Source of the DNA: Gammaproteobacteria bacterium
Lineage (GTDB): Bacteria; Pseudomonadota; Gammaproteobacteria; Pseudomonadales; Cellvibrionaceae
Direction: 5' to 3'
NCBI GenBank assembly: GCA_021151835.1
Contig: JAGKWO010000007.1
Location: forward strand, 1-64,000
DNA length: 64,000 nt
The translations under genes were made by a program, and so were the position numbers. Every line of letters begins with the position of its first letter. Positions within the stretch are counted from its first letter, which is position 1. Shown one piece after another: positions 16,851-25,079 of the stretch. Under the pieces are notes generated by a model. It did no database searches and was not told the DNA's origin. It saw only the letters and a program-made list of their open reading frames with translations.

Positions 16851-17066
16851 ATGAGAAAGCAAAACAAAAATTTGAAGGCTGATTTTAATACCAGCCGTTC
16901 CGATTTATTGCGCGATAAATTGTTGCGCGAAATCTCCGATTACGAGCGTCAATTAGCCGAGTTAAAACTTAACGGCAACCAGGTGAACTTCACCATGATC
17001 CAAACCTACAAGGAATTAATCAATGCGCGTCAGGCGATGTTGCGTCGTCTCCCTGTGCATTATTAA
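16851..17066 (+). CDS. Small highly charged protein of unknown function
   Basis: 71 residues, predicted all-helical. The middle (RSDLLRDKLLREISDYERQLAELKL) has coiled-coil-like heptad spacing. There is no signal peptide or membrane segment. AAGGAG 8 bases before the ATG at 16851 is a strong ribosome site and the main evidence that it is real. I do not recognise the family. Its stop is 7 bases from the stop of the convergent GGDEF-EAL gene. Confidence 0.65.
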   Translation: MRKQNKNLKADFNTSRSDLLRDKLLREISDYERQLAELKLNGNQVNFTMIQTYKELINARQAMLRRLPVHY

Positions 17067-17073
17067 TTTTTAA

Positions 17074-19089
17074 TCAGGCGGAGCGGTTGCGGCAGGGGTT
17101 GGTGAGCGTAAAGCGTGAATCAAAAAAATCTTGCTGCATCCGTGTTGCTGCCGTTAATGTCCAGTGGTTTAGCGGATAGGTTTGATTGGCAGTTTGGCCA
17201 TCATTAGTGGGCAAAATGCTGTTTTCGTTAGCCGCTTGCTGATTCTCTTCTAGCGAGTTTTTTTCACCATTTGCAGTCATTTGTCGCCCCAACCAATTTT
17301 TTGCATCAACAAAAGGCATTGGGCGATGAATAAAATAGCCTTGCACTTGATCGCAGCCCAATTCGCGCAAGCTTCCAATCTGCTCAAATACTTCTGCACC
17401 TTCTGCTACGACCGATAAGCCAACCGCATGGGCGATGGAGACGACGCCCTTGGTGATATCCCAATCCACTTTGTTACCGGGCAATTCGGCGACAAACGAG
17501 CGATCAATTTTGATGATGTCGAGTGGCAAGCGTTTTATATACGTGAGCGACGCATAACCGGTCCCAAAATCATCCACTGCCATGCGCACACCTAAATCGC
17601 GGCAGCGCAACATAATCCGCTTGGCGCGTTCGAGGTCCTCGAGCATCGCTGTTTCGGTAATCTCAATAATCAGTGCGCGGCCAAACCCGGCAAATTCGGC
17701 GCAGATATTTTGCAATTCATTTAAGAAGGTCGGGTGTAAGAAATGGCGCGGCGAAATATTGATATGGATATCGGGTGTTAATGAATGCGCATTCCACAAG
17801 CACCACTGCTGGGCCGCTTCGCGCAATACCCAATTGCCGACACGGAACTCCAGGTCGCCGCGCGCCGATTCAACAGCCTGGATAAGCGGGCCTGCACTGA
17901 CAATATCGCCGTCCGGTTTGCACCAGCGCAAAAGCGCTTCAAAACCTGCCAAACGCAAATCGCTTAATTGGCAAATCGGTTGATACCATAACTGCAATTC
18001 GTTGCGTTCCAGTGCACTCTCGACATCAACAATGGAAATTTGTGCCTCCAGTGGTAATTCCGTTTTAACCGATGCGCGCTGGAATCTGTCACCGCCCTGG
18101 CTTTTGGCGATATACATCGCGGCATCGGCTTTGCGCAATAAATTAATTTCATCCACACCATCTTGCGGCGCGATGACAACGCCGATGCTGCCGCTCAGTC
18201 GTCCGCGTTTGCGGCCAGTGCCATAAGGAATACGCAACGCCTGTAAAAAACGTTTGGTGAGGATTTCGATATGGGATTCATCGCACTCGGCAATAATTAA
18301 AAATTCATCACCACCCAGCCGCCCGATCTGGTCACCCTTGCGAACCACATCAGACAGGCGTTGGGCTAAATCGCGCAAGAGCAAATCACCGGTCTCATGG
18401 CCCCAATGGTCATTGGCGGATTTCAAACCATCGACATCGATAAAGAAGCAAGCGAATGAGCGATTATAGCGATGGAGTTTTTCCAGGCTGTCATCAAGGC
18501 AATCCAGAATCCCGCGGCGATTTAATAATTTGGTTAACGGATCAATCGTTACCAGCGAGCGCAATTGTGCTTCGAGTTTTTCGCGATGGCACGCAACAGC
18601 AATTTGACTCGCAATACGTTCGGCGAGTGTGAGTAGTTGCGGCGAAATATTCGCCTCACTGTTGGTATGTTTAAACCAGGATGAGGCGAGGACGCCTAAT
18701 ACCTGATCGGACGAAATCAATGGAATTACCAGGTTGGATTGCAAGCCCGCACTAACCAATTGCGGCATCGCATCGGGTGCGGCGGGGTAATTGCGGGTGA
18801 AGATACTGGTTTTACTGGCTAATACACGGCTGGAAATACCATTGGCTGCCGAAAAACGAAAGCCTTTGAATGCGTCCAATAAATGTTGGTGTTCGCCCTC
18901 AAATAATTTGTATTCAAAGGTTTGGGTATCTTCATCCAGTAAAATCAATGCGGTGCCGTCGGCACCTAATAAATTGCGCACGGCGGCCGCCGCTTTTTTA
19001 AAAAATACTTGAAAATCCGGTTCCAGGGTCAATGCGTCCATTGCGGCGAGTAATGAGGGTACCGCTGTATGCAACAACAATTGATTCAT
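17074..19089 (-). CDS. GAF-GGDEF-EAL cyclic-di-GMP signalling protein
   Basis: 671 residues, no membrane segment. Residues 15-165 are a GAF sensor; 178-335 a diguanylate cyclase domain with intact GGDEF (259-263) and an RxxD inhibitory site (RKGD, 250-253); about 350-605 an EAL phosphodiesterase domain with intact EAL (384-386) and DDFGTGYASL. Both catalytic signatures are complete, so the protein could make and break cyclic-di-GMP, with GAF input choosing the direction (inference). The last 65 residues are a polar tail without a recognised domain. Confidence 0.9.
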   Translation of the reverse strand: MNQLLLHTAVPSLLAAMDALTLEPDFQVFFKKAAAAVRNLLGADGTALILLDEDTQTFEYKLFEGEHQHLLDAFKGFRFSAANGISSRVLASKTSIFTRNYPAAPDAMPQLVSAGLQSNLVIPLISSDQVLGVLASSWFKHTNSEANISPQLLTLAERIASQIAVACHREKLEAQLRSLVTIDPLTKLLNRRGILDCLDDSLEKLHRYNRSFACFFIDVDGLKSANDHWGHETGDLLLRDLAQRLSDVVRKGDQIGRLGGDEFLIIAECDESHIEILTKRFLQALRIPYGTGRKRGRLSGSIGVVIAPQDGVDEINLLRKADAAMYIAKSQGGDRFQRASVKTELPLEAQISIVDVESALERNELQLWYQPICQLSDLRLAGFEALLRWCKPDGDIVSAGPLIQAVESARGDLEFRVGNWVLREAAQQWCLWNAHSLTPDIHINISPRHFLHPTFLNELQNICAEFAGFGRALIIEITETAMLEDLERAKRIMLRCRDLGVRMAVDDFGTGYASLTYIKRLPLDIIKIDRSFVAELPGNKVDWDITKGVVSIAHAVGLSVVAEGAEVFEQIGSLRELGCDQVQGYFIHRPMPFVDAKNWLGRQMTANGEKNSLEENQQAANENSILPTNDGQTANQTYPLNHWTLTAATRMQQDFFDSRFTLTNPCRNRSA

Positions 19090-19533
19090 GACGCTTGGCT
19101 CAATGTGCTTCTAAAAAAACAAACCGGGATGGGAAAAATTAAATCCGATACAAATGTCGGTAATGGTATTTAGCAATATGCTTGCCAGCGAAAATTTTTT
19201 TCATAGTTCTTTATAAAATGACTAAAACAGGCATGGCTTTATGACAAAATTGCTAAAAAAAGCGCGAAGTGCATCAAAAAAATAACCTTGGCTCCCCAAG
19301 GTGGGGCGCAAAAACTACGCTGTGCTTTGTTGTGGTGCGTCATCCATGATAATTACACACAGTCGTATATGTTGTATTGAATGATAAATCGAAAGAGCTT
19401 GCAGGCTGATTTAAGCTGAATTACCGGGGCAGTTTTTGTTGGGGGCTCGGGGGCAGTATGGGCATGATTGACTTGTGTGTCTTTGTATACAAACATATAT
19501 AGCGAAATTGTAATGTCACCCCGGGAGACGCTT
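19090..19533. other. Intergenic region between the GGDEF-EAL gene and modA
   Basis: About 440 bases with divergent promoters. A TTGACT (19468-19473) could be a -35 element for modA, and a candidate ModE operator lies at 19480-19505. A short hairpin CCTTGG-CTC-CCCAAGG is present near 19288. An open frame on the - strand (19353-19676) overlaps modA and looks non-coding. Confidence 0.5.
19480..19505. promoter_or_regulatory. Candidate ModE operator upstream of modA
   Basis: TCTTTGTATA, six bases, TATATAGCGA. The right arm matches the known ModE half-site (TATATAGCGAT) almost fully and the left arm matches 7 of 10 positions, with the usual 6-base spacer. It overlaps the presumed modA promoter and lies 28 bases before the preferred modA start, fitting molybdate repression. 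A modE-type gene lies in this locus. Confidence 0.6.
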
Positions 19534-20310
19534 GTGCATAGGGTATCAATGGTTAATTCACTGACGGCTGGCTTATTACTGTGCGCATTATTTATGATCA
19601 ATGCCGTTGCAGCGGCTGAAGTAAAAATATATGCAGCCGCCAGTTTGACGGATGCAATCACCGAGCTGGCTGACACTTACCGGCAGACCCATCCTTCAAC
19701 GCAGATCAAACCGGTGTTCGCCGGTTCTTCAACGCTGGCCAAACAAATCGCAAACGGCGCACCGGCCGATGTGTTTATCTCTGCTGATAAGGATTGGGCT
19801 GATTACCTGCAAACACGCAGTGTGCTGGAGCCAAAGAGCCGTGTGGATCTATTGGAAAACGAATTGGTTTTGATTGCCCCCGCAACCCATCCGCTCCCCA
19901 TTACGCTTGATAAAAACATTAATCTGGCAAGTCGTTTTAAGGGCAAATTATGCACTGGCGAACCCGCTTCAGTGCCAGTGGGCAAATACGCAAAGCAAGC
20001 CTTGGGTTTTTATGGCTGGTGGGATGCAATTCAAACGCGCCTGGTCGGCACGGAAGATGTGCGCAGCGCACTGGCGTTTGTCGAGCGCGGTGAATGTGCG
20101 CTGGGAATTGTTTATAAAACGGATGCACTGTTGACCAAAAAAGTGACTGTGATTGCTACATTTCCGGCAGAAAGCCATTTACCCATTGTGTATCCCGGTG
20201 GTTTAACTAAAAATGCCAATCCCGAGGCGGCCGCTTTCTGGCAATTCCTGCAATCAAAGGCTGCACTGCAAACATTTGCGCGTTATGGCTTTAAAGTAGC
20301 GCACCAATAA
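19534..20310 (+). CDS. modA: Molybdate ABC transporter, periplasmic binding protein
   Basis: 258 residues from a GTG at 19534 with GGGAG 6 bases upstream, which gives the usual ModA length; ATGs at 19513 and 19549 are alternatives. A signal peptide ending VAA precedes AEVKIYAAASLTDAITELA, the oxyanion-binding start of ModA. FAGSSTLAKQI and GAPADVFISAD are further ligand loops, and TEDVRSALAFVERGECALGIVYKTDA is the family C-lobe. It captures molybdate or tungstate for ModB/ModC. First gene of modABC. Confidence 0.93.
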   Translation: MHRVSMVNSLTAGLLLCALFMINAVAAAEVKIYAAASLTDAITELADTYRQTHPSTQIKPVFAGSSTLAKQIANGAPADVFISADKDWADYLQTRSVLEPKSRVDLLENELVLIAPATHPLPITLDKNINLASRFKGKLCTGEPASVPVGKYAKQALGFYGWWDAIQTRLVGTEDVRSALAFVERGECALGIVYKTDALLTKKVTVIATFPAESHLPIVYPGGLTKNANPEAAAFWQFLQSKAALQTFARYGFKVAHQ

Positions 20311-20327
20311 CTGAATTTATTTTTACT

Positions 20328-21023
20328 ATGCTCACAGAATCTGAATGGCAGGTATTGGGCCTGTCGGCGCAAGTTGGTTTGTGGGCAACATTCCTCTGCA
20401 TTGTGCCCGGTGTTTTTTTTGGCTGGTTATTGGCGCGCAAGGAATTTATTGCCAAACCGGTTTTGGAGGCCGCACTGTTTCTGCCGATGGTATTGCCACC
20501 TACGGTGCCCGGTTATTTATTGCTGGTCGTTTTTGGTTCACAAGGTGTGGTGGGGCAATGGTTGAAAAACCATTTCGATATCGAGTTTGCATTTAACTGG
20601 AAAGGTGCGGTGTTAGCGTCTGCCGTTATCGCGTTTCCATTAATGGTGCAAGCGGCAAAATTATCGGTACATATGATTGACCGCCGGTTGGAACTGGCGG
20701 CAAGTACATTGGGGGCAAGTCCATTGAAGGTCTGGTGCACAGTGACATTACCGTTGATGTTGCCCGGTATTTTAATCGGCGCCATTATGGTTTTCAGCCG
20801 CTCACTCGGCGAATTTGGTGCAACTATTACTTTTGTCGGTAACATTGCGGGTGAGACGCGCACACTTCCGCTCGCTATTTATTCTGCTACCCATCAAATC
20901 GATGGTGATGCAACAGCGGTTCGTTTGATTGTGATTTGTATATCCCTTGCCTTTTTTTCACTGTTGGTTAGCAATTTATTAACCCGCCGCGCCGAGCGTT
21001 GGTTGGGAGTGCGCCGTGCTTAA
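20328..21023 (+). CDS. modB: Molybdate ABC transporter permease
   Basis: 231 residues with five or so membrane segments. The EAA loop that contacts the ATPase is visible as ELAASTLGASPLKVWCTVTLPLMLPGI, and SRSLGEFGATITFVGNIAGETRTLPLAIY is the ModB C-terminal signature. It forms the inner-membrane channel for molybdate. It starts 17 bases after modA and overlaps modC by 8 bases, so modABC is one operon. Confidence 0.94.
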   Translation: MLTESEWQVLGLSAQVGLWATFLCIVPGVFFGWLLARKEFIAKPVLEAALFLPMVLPPTVPGYLLLVVFGSQGVVGQWLKNHFDIEFAFNWKGAVLASAVIAFPLMVQAAKLSVHMIDRRLELAASTLGASPLKVWCTVTLPLMLPGILIGAIMVFSRSLGEFGATITFVGNIAGETRTLPLAIYSATHQIDGDATAVRLIVICISLAFFSLLVSNLLTRRAERWLGVRRA

Positions 21024-21663
21024 GGTCGATATACATTTCCAGCGCGATGATTTTTCGCTACAAGTGAAACAACAATTCACTGCGCCGGTTACCGGTATTC
21101 TCGGCGCTTCCGGTAGTGGCAAAAGCACATTGTTATCGTTGATTGCTGGCTTGCTCAAACCACAGCAGGGAATAATTACCCTGAACGAAAAAAAAATATG
21201 CGATACCCGCGCGCGCATCTGGATTCCGCCGCACCAGCGTCATATTGGTTTGGTATTTCAGGATGGCCAGTTATTGCCGCATTTATCCGTGCGCCATAAT
21301 TTATTGTACGGTTACAACAATATTGCGGCCGCGCAGCGTCGTTTTACGCTGGATGCAATAGTGGAATTGTTGGAGATAGGTTCGCTGCTGGAGCGTAAAC
21401 CGGCGCAGCTATCCGGTGGTGAAAAGCAGCGGGTTGCCTTGGGGCGAGCGGTACTTTATTCGCCGGAATTATTGTTGCTGGATGAGCCACTCTCGGCCCT
21501 GGATGAACGCTTGAAACAACAAATCCTGCCGTTCTTTTTGCGTATTTATGCTGAGTGCAAAATCCCTATGATGTATGTTACCCATGCTTCCAGTGAGCTG
21601 GAGTTTTTAACGTCACAACGGTTTATTGTGCGTGATGGCAGTTTGCATAACGATGCGTATTAA
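21016..21663 (+). CDS. modC: Molybdate ABC transporter ATPase, short form without TOBE domain
   Basis: 215 residues, GTG start overlapping modB. Walker A is GASGSGKST (30-38), the signature motif LSGGEKQRVALGRA and Walker B LLLLDEPLSALDE are intact, with the H-loop in MYVTHASSE. E. coli ModC is 352 residues and carries a C-terminal TOBE/Mop domain that binds molybdate. Here the protein stops right after the nucleotide-binding domain, so that regulatory part is absent. It ends overlapping the convergent modE stop by 4 bases. Confidence 0.9.
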   Translation: MLKVDIHFQRDDFSLQVKQQFTAPVTGILGASGSGKSTLLSLIAGLLKPQQGIITLNEKKICDTRARIWIPPHQRHIGLVFQDGQLLPHLSVRHNLLYGYNNIAAAQRRFTLDAIVELLEIGSLLERKPAQLSGGEKQRVALGRAVLYSPELLLLDEPLSALDERLKQQILPFFLRIYAECKIPMMYVTHASSELEFLTSQRFIVRDGSLHNDAY

Positions 21664-22049
21664 CGGGATGAAGGCAGCGGTTTTTTACGCAGCAGTGGTT
21701 TGAATTCAGGGAAATGTTGTGTGCTTAATTGTTGTATATCCGCTTGCAGCTGGCGATAGCGTTTTAACACATCAACGCCGTCCTCCGTTAATCGTGTACC
21801 CCCGCCGTGTGCGCCGCCAGTGGCAGTTTCTACCAGGGGCTTTTGGAAGCAGCGGTTCATAGAATCCACCAACAACCAGGTGCGTCGGTAACTCATCCCC
21901 AATTGTTTGCCGGCAGATGAAATAGAGCCGGTTGCTGCGATGGCATCCAGCAAATCGGCTTTGCCCGGACCAAACGCTATTTCTTCATCCAGCATTATGC
22001 GCGCCTGTATTTTCAGGCGCGCACCGGTATCGGTACTTTTTTCACTCAT
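21660..22049 (-). CDS. modE: ModE-type winged-helix regulator, DNA-binding domain only
   Basis: 129 residues. FGPGKADLLDAIAATGSISSAGKQLGMSYRRTWLLVDSMN is the LysR-like winged helix of ModE, followed by the GGAHGGGTRLTEDG wing and a short helix. Full ModE (about 260 residues) has two C-terminal Mop domains that sense molybdate; they are missing here. The gene start overlaps the moaB stop (ATGA), so both are co-translated. It probably represses modABC; how molybdate is sensed is not clear. Confidence 0.85.
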   Translation of the reverse strand: MSEKSTDTGARLKIQARIMLDEEIAFGPGKADLLDAIAATGSISSAGKQLGMSYRRTWLLVDSMNRCFQKPLVETATGGAHGGGTRLTEDGVDVLKRYRQLQADIQQLSTQHFPEFKPLLRKKPLPSSR

Positions 22050-22576
22050 ATTTTATTTTCGGGTGGTGCGATTCTTAATTGGCCGACAAAGTTACAGGGT
22101 TTATTGCGCGCATCGAGTTGCGCTTCAATAATTTTGGTCCACGCCGTCGTGCATGCGCCGGTAGAACCGGGCAAACAAAATATCAAGGTGCGATTGGCCA
22201 GGCCGGCTGTTGCGCGCGATTGAATGGTAGATGTGCCGATTTCTTCATAAGAAACCTGGCGAAACAATTCACCGAAACCGACCACAGTTTTATCAAATAG
22301 CGGGGTCATGGCTTCAACCGTGGAGTCGCGCCCGGCAAAGCCGGTGCCGCCGGTAATTAATACCACTTGTGCTTGTGCATCGACAATCCAGTTGGAAACT
22401 GCGGCGCGAATTTGGTAAATATCATCAATCACTAATTTGCGGTCATGTAATTGATGGCCGGCGGCCGTTAATAAATCCTGTAATTTCTGTCCGGATGTAT
22501 CGGTTGCAAAAGTGCGTGTATCGGATACCGTAAGTACGCAAATATTTAGTGGTTCGAATTCTTTTTGGGCTGACAT
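22046..22576 (-). CDS. moaB: Molybdenum cofactor biosynthesis protein MoaB
   Basis: 176 residues. LNICVLTVSDTRTF starts the MogA/MoaB fold, and LITGGTGFAGRDSTVEAMTPLFDK carries the GGTG and substrate loop; FCLPGSTGACTTAWTKIIEAQLDA closes it. It adenylylates molybdopterin before metal insertion (MogA-type step) or a related role. GGGAG is 8 bases before the ATG at 22576; an ATG at 22594 is in frame. It lies between moaA (22 bases) and modE (ATGA overlap). Confidence 0.92.
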   Translation of the reverse strand: MSAQKEFEPLNICVLTVSDTRTFATDTSGQKLQDLLTAAGHQLHDRKLVIDDIYQIRAAVSNWIVDAQAQVVLITGGTGFAGRDSTVEAMTPLFDKTVVGFGELFRQVSYEEIGTSTIQSRATAGLANRTLIFCLPGSTGACTTAWTKIIEAQLDARNKPCNFVGQLRIAPPENKI

Positions 22577-22598
22577 CAATTCTCTCCCGGCCATGGGG

Positions 22599-23588
22599 TT
22601 ACCCCCCGGTCATATTCATAAACCGCACAATTTGCGGCTCTTCCTGTAAATCAAAAAAATGTTTTTCCGGTTTATGTTGCATGGCGTTGACGATGTGTGC
22701 GCGCAATGCGGCTTCCGAATAATTTTCAGCGCGCAATTGTGCGCGCAGGTCCACGCTGTGTTCATTGCCCAGGCATAGTAACAGGCGACCGGTGGCGGTC
22801 ACGCGTACGCGATTGCAGCTGCCGCAAAAATTATGCGAGTGGGGCGAAATAAAACCGATGCGCGAATTAAATCCGGCTATTTGCCAATAACGTGATGGAC
22901 CTGCATGTGCGTGCGAATGTTCGTGCGGGAGCAGTGAGTAGTCACGGCTAAGCCGCGTGCGCAATTCGTCGCTGCTGATATATTCGGCGGCGCGGCCATG
23001 ATCGTTGATTTTACCGAGCGGCATTTCCTCGATAAAACTGATATCCATGCCTTCATCCACTGCAAATTGCACCAGTGCAGGCACTTCATCGGCGTTGTAA
23101 TGCTTTAACGCGACACAATTGAGTTTGATCTTCAATCCCGCGTGTTGTGCTGCTTTGATACCGGCCAATACCTGATCCAGGTCACCGAAGCGGGTGAGCC
23201 GGCGGAAGTGCTCGGGATTAAGGCTATCGAGGCTGATATTAATGCGCTTTACCCCGGCATCGCGAATCGCGCGGGCGTATTGGGTTAGATGGGTGCCATT
23301 GGTAGTCAGGCACAACTCTTGTAGTCCCGGTAATTGGCCAAGGTTCTGGAGTAGCTCGATTGTGCCTTTCCTGACCAGCGGTTCGCCGCCAGTAATACGC
23401 AATTTGGTTACACCCAACTCCACAAAAGCCCGCCCCAGGCTGGTGAACTCTTCAATGCTGAGTACTTCCTGGCGTGGCAGGAAGGTCATCTCTTCAGCCA
23501 TACAATAAATGCAGCGCAGGTCGCAACGGTCAGTGACTGACAGGCGTACATAGTTAACGGTGCGGCCGAAGCTGTCGATTAGTTGCAT
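22599..23588 (-). CDS. moaA: GTP 3',8-cyclase MoaA
   Basis: 329 residues. The radical-SAM cluster motif is CDLRCIYC (Cx3Cx2C) near residue 22, followed by RITGGEPLVRKG. The C-terminal second 4Fe-4S site is FCGSCNRVRVTATGRLLLCLG. The terminal Gly-Gly (NMTGG) needed for activity is present. It converts GTP to 3',8-cyclo-GTP, the first step of molybdopterin synthesis. It opens the moaA-moaB-modE operon behind a structured leader. Confidence 0.95.
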   Translation of the reverse strand: MQLIDSFGRTVNYVRLSVTDRCDLRCIYCMAEEMTFLPRQEVLSIEEFTSLGRAFVELGVTKLRITGGEPLVRKGTIELLQNLGQLPGLQELCLTTNGTHLTQYARAIRDAGVKRINISLDSLNPEHFRRLTRFGDLDQVLAGIKAAQHAGLKIKLNCVALKHYNADEVPALVQFAVDEGMDISFIEEMPLGKINDHGRAAEYISSDELRTRLSRDYSLLPHEHSHAHAGPSRYWQIAGFNSRIGFISPHSHNFCGSCNRVRVTATGRLLLCLGNEHSVDLRAQLRAENYSEAALRAHIVNAMQHKPEKHFFDLQEEPQIVRFMNMTGG

Positions 23589-23639
23589 AGATAAAGATAG
23601 TAGTCCCGGGTGCAGGCACTCTAACCCCGTCGGGGTGTT

Positions 23640-23720
23640 GGCTCAAGGTGTTTTCCCACTGCCAGGCAAACCAGCGGTCACAGTAGAGGGCAGTCGCCAA
23701 GTGCGATAAAGCCTGTTCCA
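23640..23720 (-). promoter_or_regulatory. Structured moaA leader, candidate Moco riboswitch
   Basis: On the - strand the leader can form a closing stem GGCT / AGCC (23713-23716 with 23640-23643) around an internal stem ACTGCC / GGCAGT and the stretch GGGAAAACACC. This arrangement in front of moaA resembles the Moco riboswitch class known upstream of moaA in gammaproteobacteria. A further hairpin ACCCCG-AC-GGGGT lies closer to the start codon. The riboswitch call rests on position and partial pattern, not on a covariance model. Confidence 0.45.
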
Positions 23721-23847
23721 AAATGGTGATTTTTAAAATTTTACACCCTTGTGTGCGGTTGGGAGCGCCTTTTTTTAAGGTTCTGGTGAGCCGTGTCTGT
23801 TGCCAATCTCATCGTTTTGATTCTGGAAAACATAAAATGTTTTTTGA

Positions 23848-23942
23848 TGGTGCGTGATGCACCATTATTTTGTTTTTAATTGGTGCATTTGTGCAAATTT
23901 TGAAAATCTGTTTTTGCTATCAAGTGGTGCGATCTTGCACCA
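23848..23942. promoter_or_regulatory. Three phased TGGTGC/GCACCA dyads upstream of cobA-nirBD
   Basis: TGGTGC-N5-GCACCA (23848-23864), TGGTGC-N6-GCAAAT (23881-23898) and TGGTGC-N6-GCACCA (23925-23942). Centres are about 33 and 44 bases apart, close to whole helical turns. They lie 130-240 bases upstream of a sigma-54 promoter, where enhancer-binding proteins act. The arms resemble NtrC half-sites (GCACC/GGTGC) but in the reverse order, so the protein is uncertain. Confidence 0.55.
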
Positions 23943-24071
23943 ACAAAAAACACAAAACGATTTGATGGCGCGGCCAGCGGAAGAGTTCGGAGCCACAATC
24001 AATCTTGCCTGGCATTGATAACTAACTGATAAAAATAAAGAAAATTTTATTTTTTGGTGAAAATTGCGTTG

Positions 24072-24087
24072 TGGCATTTGCTTTGCA
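24072..24087 (+). promoter_or_regulatory. Sigma-54 promoter of the cobA-nirBD operon
   Basis: TGGCAT-TTGCT-TTGCA matches the -24/-12 consensus TGGCAY-N5-TTGCA exactly. It ends 34 bases before the ATG at 24122. An open frame begins at 24071, but the promoter shows that the coding start must be downstream. Confidence 0.8.
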
Positions 24088-24121
24088 ATTCCACCTGGGT
24101 AATCCAGATGCAGGTGTTGCC

Positions 24122-25024
24122 ATGAATAATTTTCTGAAAGTTCCCGTTTTTTTTAAAGCCAACGTGGAAGCAATTCCTTCTGCGATGCTAAAGGCGCGCA
24201 GTGGTAGCGGTAATGGCCCGGCAAAAAAAGGCGATGACTACAGCAAGAAAATCCGCGCCGGAAAAGTGTGGCTGGTAGGGGCGGGGCCGGGTGATGCCGA
24301 ACTGCTCACAGTGAAAGCCGTACGCGCCATTAATTCTGCCGATGTGATTTTTTACGATTATCTGGTGAGCGAGGAAATTCGCGCACTCTTTCCCAAAAAT
24401 GTTCCGGCTTTTTATGTCGGCAAAGCAAAAAACCAACACAGTATTGCCCAGGAAGATTTAAACCAGTTGTTAGTTAACCGGGCGAAGTCGGGGTTGAATG
24501 TATGCCGCATAAAGGGAGGTGATCCTTTTGTCTTTGGTCGCGGTGGCGAGGAGTTGCTGGAGTTGCGCGCTGCCGGTATTGAGACGGATGTGATTCCCGG
24601 TATTACGTCGGCATCGGGTTGCAGCACTTATGCAGATATCCCGTTAACCCATCGCGGTTTATCGCAAGGTTGTACATTGGTTACCGGCCACGCGGAAAAA
24701 AGCCTGGATTTGAATTGGAATGCGCTCGCGCAATTAAAACACACCCTGGTGTTTTACATGGGCCTGACCCGCGCTAATGAAATCTCCGCAAAATTATTAG
24801 CCGGTGGTTTGGCCGCCGATACGCCGGTTGCCATCATCGAAAACGGTTGCCGCAAAGACCAGCGCACGATTATTTCTACCCTGAATGAATTCCCGGCGGA
24901 TGTGCTCCGCGAACATGTGCAATCACCGGCATTAATTATTGTGGGCGAGGTGGTGCGCATGAAAGAAAAATTGCAAGTCACTGTGCAGGCCCATGCCGCC
25001 GAAGCCCAATACCTTTGGGCTTGA
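24122..25024 (+). CDS. cobA: Uroporphyrinogen-III C-methyltransferase (sirohaem pathway)
   Basis: 300 residues. The SAM-binding start VWLVGAGPGDAELLTVKAVRAI, then YDYLVSEEI, RIKGGDPFVFGRGGEE, PGITSASGCSTYADIPLTHRG and VTGH are the standard SUMT signature. It methylates uroporphyrinogen III twice to precorrin-2 on the way to sirohaem, the cofactor of NirB. It is a stand-alone enzyme, not the CysG fusion. The first 50 residues are a polar extension. AGGTG precedes the ATG. First gene of the operon with nirBD. Confidence 0.93.
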   Translation: MNNFLKVPVFFKANVEAIPSAMLKARSGSGNGPAKKGDDYSKKIRAGKVWLVGAGPGDAELLTVKAVRAINSADVIFYDYLVSEEIRALFPKNVPAFYVGKAKNQHSIAQEDLNQLLVNRAKSGLNVCRIKGGDPFVFGRGGEELLELRAAGIETDVIPGITSASGCSTYADIPLTHRGLSQGCTLVTGHAEKSLDLNWNALAQLKHTLVFYMGLTRANEISAKLLAGGLAADTPVAIIENGCRKDQRTIISTLNEFPADVLREHVQSPALIIVGEVVRMKEKLQVTVQAHAAEAQYLWA

Positions 25025-25079
25025 TGCGCAGTTTTTATAATTACTCAATACAAAAAATTTCACGACCGTGAGGCAGTAT

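Noticed and set aside
24071..24121. Upstream extension of cobA
   Set aside because: The sigma-54 promoter lies within this extension, so it cannot be translated from that transcript.
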